Part shown: positions 15,001 to 24,000 of the stretch, in pieces
How the letters are laid out: every line of letters begins with the position of its first letter
Numbering within the stretch: position 1 is the stretch's first letter
DNA from: Macrostomum hystrix
Taxonomy: Eukaryota > Platyhelminthes > Macrostomidae
NCBI GenBank assembly: GCA_950097015.1
Contig: CATNEN010000003.1
Coordinates: 1,612,001 to 1,676,000, forward strand
Direction of reading: 5' to 3'
DNA: 64,000 bases
Position numbers and translations under genes: made by a program
The notes under the pieces: model-generated
What the model was told of the DNA's origin: nothing
Database searches by the model: none
What the model saw: the letters and a program-made list of their open reading frames with translations, nothing else

Positions 15001-18000
15001 CCAACCCCAACCTACCCTACCCAACCCCAACCAACCTTATCTAAGTTCAAAAAAATGTCAAGCAGGATCTTAAATTTTCCCATTATCTCCCGATTGTTTT
15101 TCCAGCGCGTCTCCGCCGCCTGGTCCAGCGAGTTGAAATCGGCAGGTCAGCTAGAATGGTCCGGTCTCGTGAACTACCAGGCCGGACTGTACCCTGAGGC
15201 TGCCGAAGCTTTTAGAGCGGCCCTCTGCCCAGAAATGTGGCTGGCTGCCAAGTTGCTATCTGAATCTAACGCAGATTTAGATAAAGTTATCGAGACTTTA
15301 GAAAAAGAGGCTAATGGAATTGCTGGTGAGTGAGTTAAAATTTGCTGGGATTTTCAGTGATGGGGTTTATGAAATATACCAGGCTGTGGTATAATATAGG
15401 GTGTTATTCTTAGGAATATAAACTTTTTGTTAGGGAATTCGGTTCGATGGGATTTGAATTTTAATTATGGGATTTCAGTTTTAGTTCTATAATTTTTTTA
15501 TTTAATTAATGGGATTTTGGTTTTTTAGGGATTTCAGGTTTATTTTAAGGGATTTCAGGTTTTCTTAGGGATTTCAGGTTTATTCTTAGGGATTTCAGGT
15601 TTATTCTTAGGGATTTCAGGTTTATTCTTAGGGATTTCAGGTTTATTCTTAGGGATTTCAGGTTTAATCTTAGGGATTTCAGGTTTATTCTTAGGGATTT
15701 CAGGTTTATTCTTAGGGATTTCAGGTTTATTCTTAGGGATTTCAGGTTTATTCTAAAGGATTTCAGGTTTATTCTTAGGGATTTCAGGTTTATTCTAAAG
15801 GATTTCAGGTTTATTCTTAGGGATTTCAGGTTTATTTTAAGGGATGTCAGGTTTATTCTTAGGGATTTCAGGTTTATTCTTAGGGACGTCAGGTTTTTTC
15901 TTAGGGGTTTCAGGTTTATTTTAAGGGATGTCAGGTTTATTCTTAGGGATTTCAGGTTTAATCTTAGGGATTTCAGGTTTAATCTTAGGGATTTCAGGTT
16001 TAATCTTAGGGATTTCAGGTTTTTTAGCTTTGTTGCGTTCGGTAAAGAATCTTAGAGATGTGACCGATTTGGGTTGAATTGTTTTAAGATTTTTGTAATT
16101 CTATTTTTGGTTTTAAATTGGTTAATTTAATTTCTGTCGTTCTCATAGTTTTTAAGGGAAGATTTATAGTATAGGTGAGTATAGGTGAGTAGGATGGGTA
16201 TAGGTGAGTAGGGTGTGTTATAGGTGAGTAGGGTGGGTATAGGTGAGTAGGGTGTGTTATAGGTGAGTAGGGTGTGTTATAGGTTGAGTAGGGTGCGTTA
16301 TAGGTGAGTAGGGTGGGTATAGGTGAGTAGGGTGTGTTATAGGTGATAAGGGTGTGGTATAGATGAGTAGGGTGCGTTATAGGTGAGTAGGGTGTGGTAT
16401 AGATGAGTAGGGTGCGTTATAGGTGAGTAGGGTGTGGTATAGATGAGTAGGGTGCGTTATAGGTGAGTAGGGTGTGGTATAGATGAGTAGGGTGCGTTAT
16501 AGGTGAGTAGGGTGTGGTATAGATGAGTAGGGTGCGTTATAGGTGAGTAGGGTGTGGTATAGATGAGTAGGGTGCGTTATAGGTGAGTAGGGTGTGGTAT
16601 AGATGAGTAGGGTGCGTTATAGGTGAGTAGGGTGCGTTATAGGTGAGTAGGGTGTGGTATAGATGAGTAGGGTGCGTTATAGGTGAGTAGGGTGTGGTAT
16701 AGATGAGTAGGGTGCGTTATAGGTGAGTAGGGTGTGGTATAGGTGAGTAGGGTGCGTTATAGGTGAGTAGGGTGCGTTATAGATGAGTAGGGTGCGTTAT
16801 AGGTGAGTAGGGTGCGTTATAGGTGAGTAGGGTGTGGTATAGATGAGTAGGGTGCGTTATAGGTGAGTAGGGTGTGGTATAGATGAGTAGGGTGCGTTAT
16901 AGGTGAGTAGGGTGTGGTATAGGTGAGTAGGGTGCGTTATAGGTGAGTAGGGTGTGGTATAGATGAGTAGGGTGCGTTATAGGTGAGTAGGGTGCGTTAT
17001 AGGTGAGTAGGGTGTGGTATAGATGAGTAGGGTGCGTTATAGGTGAGTAGGGTGCGTTATAGGTGAGTAGGGTGCGTTATAGATGAGTAGGGTGTGGTAT
17101 AGATGAGTAGGGTGTGGTATAGATGAGTAGGGTGCGTTATAGGTGAGTAGGGTGTGGTATAGATGAGTAGGGTGCGTTATAGGTGAGTAGGGTGTGGTAT
17201 AGATGAGTAGGATGGGTATAGGTGAGTAGGGTGTGTTATAGGTGAGTAGGGTGGGTATAGGTGAGTAGGGTGTGTTATAGGTGAGTAGGGTGTGTTATAG
17301 GTTGAGTAGGGTGCGTTATAGGTGAGTAGGGTGGGTATAGGTGAGTAGGGTGTGTTATAGGTGAGTAGGGTGCGTTATAGGTGAGTAGGGTGTGGTATAG
17401 ATGAGTAGGGTGCGTTATAGGTGAGTAGGGTGTGGTATAGATGAGTAGGGTGCGTTATAGGTGAGTAGGGTGTGGTATAGATGAGTAGGGTGCGTTATAG
17501 GTGAGTAGGGTGTGGTATAGATGAGTAGGGTGTGGTATAGATCAGTAGGGTGCGTTATAGGTGAGTAGGGTGTGGTATAGATGAGTAGGGTGCGTTATAG
17601 GTGAGTAGGGTGCGTTATAGGTGAGTAGGGTGTGGTATAGATGAGTAGGGTGCGTTATAGGTGAGTAGGGTGTGGTATAGATGAGTAGGGTGCGTTATAG
17701 GTGAGTAGGGTGTGGTATAGATGAGTAGGGTGCGTTATAGGTGAGTAGGGTGTGGTATAGGTGAGTAGGGTGCGTTATAGGTGAGTAGGGTGCGTTATAG
17801 ATGAGTAGGGTGCGTTATAGGTGAGTAGGGTGCGTTATAGGTGAGTAGGGTGTGGTATAGATGAGTAGGGTGCGTTATAGGTGAGTAGGGTGTGGTATAG
17901 ATGAGTAGGGTGCGTTATAGGTGAGTAGGGTGTGGTATAGGTGAGTAGGGTGCGTTATAGGTGAGTAGGGTGTGGTATAGGTGAGTAGGGTGCGTTATAG

Positions 18001-21000
18001 GTGAGTAGGGTGTGGTATAGATGAGTAGGGTGCGTTATAGGTGAGTAGGGTGCGTTATAGGTGAGTAGGGTGTGGTATAGATCAGTAGGGTGCGTTATAG
18101 GTGAGTAGGGTGCGTTATAGGTGAGTAGGGTGTGGTATAGATGAGTAGGGTGCGTTATAGGTGAGTAGGGTGCGTTATAGGTGAGTAGGGTGTGGTATAG
18201 ATGAGTAGGGTGCGTTATAGGTGAGTAGGGTGCGTTATAGGTGAGTAGGGTGTGGTATAGATGAGTAGGGTGCGTTATAGGTGAGTAGGGTGTGGTATAG
18301 GTGAGTAGGGTGCGTTATAGATGAGTAGGGTGCGTTATAGGTGAGTAGGGTGTGGTATAGATGAGTAGGGTGCGTTATAGGTGAGTAGGGTGTGGTATAG
18401 ATGAGTAGGGTGCGTTATAGGTGAGTAGGGTGTGGTATAGATGAGTAGGGTGCGTTATAGGTGAGTAGGGTGCGTTATAGGTGAGTAGGGTGGGTATAGG
18501 TGAGTAGGGTGCGTTATAGGTGAGTAGGGTATGGTATAGATGAGTAGGGTGCGTTATAGGTGAGTAGGGTGTGGTATAGGTGAGTAGGGTGCGTTATAGG
18601 TGAGTAGGGTGTGGTATAGATCAGTAGGGTGCGTTATAGGTGAGTAGGGTGTGGTATAGATCAGTAGGGTGCGTTATAGGTGAGTAGGGTGTGGTATAGA
18701 TGAGTAGGGTGCGTTATAGGTGAGTAGGGTGTGGTATAGATCAGTAGGGTGCGTTATAGGTGAGTAGGGTGTGGTATAGATCAGTAGGGTGCGTTATAGG
18801 TGAGTAGGGTGTGGTATAGATGAGTAGGGTGCGTTATAGGTGAGTAGGGTGTGGTATAGATCAGTAGGGTGCGTTATAGGTGAGTAGGGTGTGGTATAGA
18901 TCAGTAGGGTGCGTTATAGGTGAGTAGGGTGCGTTATAGGTGAGTAGGGTGCGTTATAGGTGAGTAGGGTGTGGTATAGATGAGTAGGGTGCGTTATAGG
19001 TGAGTAGGGTGTGGTATAGGTGAGTAGGGTGCGTTATAGGTGAGTAGGGTGTGGTATAGATGAGTAGGGTGCGTTATAGATGAGTAGGGTGTGGTATAGA
19101 TGAGTAGGGTGTGGTATAGATGAGTAGGGTGCGTTATAGGTGAGTAGGGTGTGGTATAGATGAGTAGGGTGCGTTCTAGGTGAGTAGGGTGTGGTATAGA
19201 TGAGTAGGGTGCGTTATAGGTGAGTAGGGTGTGGTATAGATGAGTAGGGTGCGTTATAGGTGAGTAGGGTGTGGTATAGATGAGTAGGGTGCGTTATAGG
19301 TGAGTAGGGTGTGTTATAGGTGAGTAGGGTGTGGTATAGATCAGTAGGGTGCGTTATAGGTGAGTAGGGTGTGGTATAGATCAGTAGGGTGCGTTATAGG
19401 TGAGTAGGGTGCGTTATAGGTGAGTAGGGTGTGGTATAGATGAGTAGGGTGCGTTATAGGTGAGTAGGGTGTGGTATAGATGAGTAGGGTGCGTTATAGG
19501 TGAGTAGGGTGCGTTATAGGTGAGTAGGGTGTGGTATTTTTATCAATCTAATTGTCTCATTTGTTCCCTACTTTTGCACCTATTCAGCTCGCCTTTGTGA
19601 CACGGGCCGGCACACGGAGGCCGTCAATCTGCTGACCGCAATGAAACTGCCCATTGCTGAGTGTTCAGTAAGTCCCGATTGATGTGGGATCTAAGTCAGA
19701 TTAAAATAGGATCAGAGTGTTTCAGTGGGTCGCCTATATTAATTGATTTCTCTTTAGAGACAGGCTAAATGTCCCAGAGTCTAAGTAGGGAAGTCGAAAG
19801 CAAGGTTTTTAGTCCCATCAAAGTTAGTCCTTAGTACTCTTATCTGGGGAATTTGAGTTTGTTAAAAAAATTAATACAGAAATCCATTTATTCGAGGCGT
19901 CAGAAAATGGAAAAGAAAAGTAGAAGTTTCTTTCGCTAAATCCTGTCACAGTTGGTTATTTGATTGAATTGTCTAGCGAACTGTGCTACTGACGGATAAA
20001 ATTTATATTTTTATCCTCGCAGGCAAAGGGATTTAGTGCAGAAATTGTCAAAAAATTTCCTCTATTATATTTCCTTTTTTTCTACCTATTTTTCTAAAAA
20101 AGCAATTAAAAATGCTGCACTTTTAACTTGTTTTGCAGTTCAAGCATACTGGATTATTATAGACATGCCTACACAATCGAAATATTTTTGAATTCTATCA
20201 GGCTAAGTGCAACAGCACCCTTCACCTCCCCTCTGTCAGCCCTTCACCTCCCCTCTGTCAGCCCTTCACCTCCCCTCTGTCAGCCCTTCACCTCCCCCTC
20301 TGTCAGCCCTTCACCTCCCCCTCTGTCAGCCCTTCACTTCCCCGTCTGTCAGCCCTTCACCTCCCCCTCTGTCAGCCCTTCACCTCCCCTTCTGTCAGCC
20401 CTTCACCTCCCCTCTGTCAGCCCTTCACCTCCCCCTCTCTCAGCCCTTCACCTCCCCCTCTGTCAGCCCTTCACCTCCCCCTCTCTCAGCCCTTCACCTC
20501 CCCCTCTGTCAGCCCTTCACCTCACCCTCTGTCAGCCCTTCACCTCCCGCTCTGTCAGCCCTTCACCTCCCCCTCTGTCAGCCCTTCACCTCCCGCTCTG
20601 TCAGCCCTTCACCTCCCCCTCTGTCAGCCCTTCACCTCACCCTCTGTCAGCCCTTCACCTCCCCTTCTGTCAGCCCTTCACCTTCCCCTCTGTCAGCCCT
20701 TTACCTCCCCCTCTGTCAGCCCTTCACCTTCCCCTCTGTCAGCCCTTCACCTCCCCCTCTGTCAGCCCTTCACCTCCCCCTCTGTCAGCCCTTCACCTTC
20801 CCCTCTGTCAGCCCTTCACCTTCCCCTCTGTCAGCCCTTCACCTCCCCCTCTGTCAGCCCTTCACCTCCCCCTCTGTCAGCCCTTCACCTCCCCCTCTGT
20901 CAGCCCTTCACCTCCCCTTCTGTCAGCCCTTCACCTCCCCTCTGTCAGCCCTTCACCTTTCTCTTCTCTCTCTTAATCTCTTTCTCACTTTGTCTCTCCT

Positions 21001-24000
21001 ATTTGAGAAGTCACATGATTCAGGATTTTAGTATTCGATGCTTGTTTATTAGGTAATTAATTAAATAACAAATCAGTGCCTTTATAAAAATAAATTTGTC
21101 CAGAACTTAGCATTGCTGTGTAATTAGGCAAGAAACTGTGTTTCTTTTTAGCTTATGGTTCTCCCGAAACAAATTTCTTCGTGTTTGTTTATGAGATCTG
21201 TCATTTGGCGCTAAATTACTTAGTCTGACTTCATGAAAGAAAAATGCTTTGTAATTTTATAGATAGATAGATAGATCAAATTTATCCAATCCAGACGTGA
21301 CACAAATGTAGCATATTGTCAATGGTTTTCTTTAATTTCCAATCTCGAATGAATGTTATCCTTGCGTTTTCTTGTAGACTTCTGACTCCCAGGCGTTTAA
21401 AGCTGCCCTTGATGGCTGTCTGTGGCAGCGTTGTGAACTCTTTGTGAGTAACTTGCAAATCATTAATCATCATGTTTACATTTGAAAGTCTTTATTCTAA
21501 AAATAAAATCTCTGATTCTATATCCCAGATTTCTGATCCTTTTTCGAGGATCTCAGATTATCGAATTCCAGATCCCATATGCCAAATCCCAGATCCCATA
21601 TGCCAAATATCTGATCCCAAGTCTCAGATTCCAAATCCCTGATCCCATATCTCAGATCCCAAATCCCAGATCCCATATCTCAGATCCCAAATCCCGGATC
21701 CGATATGCCAAATCTCTGATCCCATGTCTCAGATCCCAAATCCCAGATCCCATATCTCAGATCCCAAATCCCAGATCCCAAATCTCAGATCCCAAATCCC
21801 AGATCCCAAATCCCAGATCCCAAATCCCAGATACCATATCTCAGATCCCAAATCCCAGATCCCAAATCTCAGATCCCAAATCCCAGATACCATATCTCAG
21901 ATCCCAAATCCCAGATCCCAAATCTCAGATCCCAAATCCCAGATCCCATATCTCAGATCCCAAATCCCAGATCCCATTTGCCGAATCTCAGATTCACAAA
22001 TTCCTGATCCCATATCTCAGATCCTAAATCCCAGATCCCATATGCCAAATCTCTGATCCCATGTCTCAGATCCCAAATCCCAGATCCCATGTCTCAGACC
22101 CTAAATCCCAGATCCCATATGCCAAATCTCTGATCCCATATCTCAGATTTAGAATTCCCTCATTCTTTATCCCATATTATAAATTCTCAATCCCGGATCC
22201 CACATCCTCCTTAAACGCTAATCCTAGATCCCAGATCTCTAATCCTAGAATCCGAGATCCCTATCAGATTCCTTGATTCATTTTCTCAAATTCTTGACTT
22301 TAGACCCTACCCTTAAAATCTGAGAATCTCATCCCAAATCCCATATCCCTAATCACAAATCCCTGATGTCAGGCTCGCATCTTTTATGTCGGATTCTAAA
22401 CAACGCATCTAAAATCCAAGGATCCCAGATCCCAGATTCTTCACCTTGGCCTAAGATTCCAGATCCCAAATCACAGCCTCACTAAATCGCCCGCACTTCT
22501 CAGATCGCGCAAGCCATCGCCAGTCGGCACCCGGTGGAGGCGTCGCAGTTGCGCTTGACTCTAATCAAAGCTGCACTTCAAGCCAGCGAACAGGAATTAG
22601 CGGACGCTGCCAAAGATGTTGAGCAGTTTGTTGAGCACAGAAGCCGACTAATTCAAGTTAGAGAGGCTCGCGAAGCCAGGGCAGCCGGTGGTGAGTCTAA
22701 TTTCTGAGCCCTCATTCATCAAGCTGTGATTTATAGAGCCTACTTAAATTTCTACCTCAGCTGATGCTATAGGTGTGTTATTTGATGAGGGCAAGTGGCG
22801 GGGGCGAGTGGATCAGCGGCTAAAGTCGCTGCCTCGCACTCCAAAAGGCGCTAGTTCGATTCTCCCTTCAAGTCACGATTAATTTCGGGACTTGTTGGGG
22901 GGGGCTTGGACAGTAGCGACCGGCGGAGGTGCACCATATTTCGTGCAATCAAAGCTTGAAATAATAGCTTCGCTCCTACCTTCTGTGTGCCTGTTCTGCG
23001 TTGTGTGAGTTGTGTGCGTTGGCGCTGTGGCGTGAGGCCTTGCGGGGGGTGGCTGGAGGGCGGGTGTACACCGCCGCGCGCTTTCTGGACTTCCGTCAGC
23101 GCGATTGGATAAGTGTACACTCATCACCCGCCCCCCCTGAGGACTGATTTCTTATCAGCCTTCCGCCCCGGCTTGATCTGCTCTGTGCGTGCGGGGCTGG
23201 GGTGGGGGACACTGCTGCCTATTCTGGGTGCCTCCTGCCCTCCCCGGCTGGTCTGTGCTGCTGTGTGTGGTGCCTGCTCAGGGGAGGCGGCGCGATGGGC
23301 GCTTAAGCGCCTAGTTCGCCGCTCTGGGGGCGTGCCGCTCCGTCGCTTGTGCGACAACTGCCCCGGGCCCCCCTGCAAATAGATAGATAGAGGGCAAGTG
23401 GCAGAGCTTGCCTGTTGCTCCAAGGTCCTAAGCTCTCGAGGGCCAACCTGCAAGGCACAGTGAAAGTGTACACTGCCTGACGATGAGAAAGTCGGGACAG
23501 ATGTACACACCTGTGTGCGCGTGTGCTCAGGAGTCAGCGAATTGGGCAGAATTGCCTCCTGCTGGCTGCGGGTCTAGTGTCACACAATACTGTGCCATTG
23601 TCCGCAGCCTTCCTGAAATTATTATTAATGTAATTAAGTGTCTTATTTTGGATGAGATTCGAACTCCCGACCTTTTGGTCTAAAGCTCACCGTATGCCTT
23701 GTACAATATATCCAAATCCAAATAGACTCCAGATATATCCAAAGTCTTGCCTGAGTGTGTTAGCGGCAACTTGGTCGGCTAGATTTTCCCATATATAATC
23801 ACTCTAATCCTAATATTCGTTTGGCTGATTGCATTTTCTGCTTTAAATTTCTGCAAAATATTTTTTGCATTGGCCTAGCTATTTTTATCTAGCGTATTTT
23901 CTTCTTTTAGTGATTGATTTTCAATATGAAATAAGAGGCTTTCAAGAGTTAACATTTTTTTCTATATTTCCAAATAATGTATTCAATTCAACGTTTTTAC

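Noticed and set aside
15535-19537. Internal telomere-like repeat (TTAGGG words)
   Set aside because: TTAGGG occurs once per 21-bp unit and the 20-bp array only has TAGGGTG; neither is a telomeric hexamer repeat.
23113-23510. Open frames of 89 to 128 codons
   Set aside because: Lie inside the GC-rich SINE, whose composition reduces stops.
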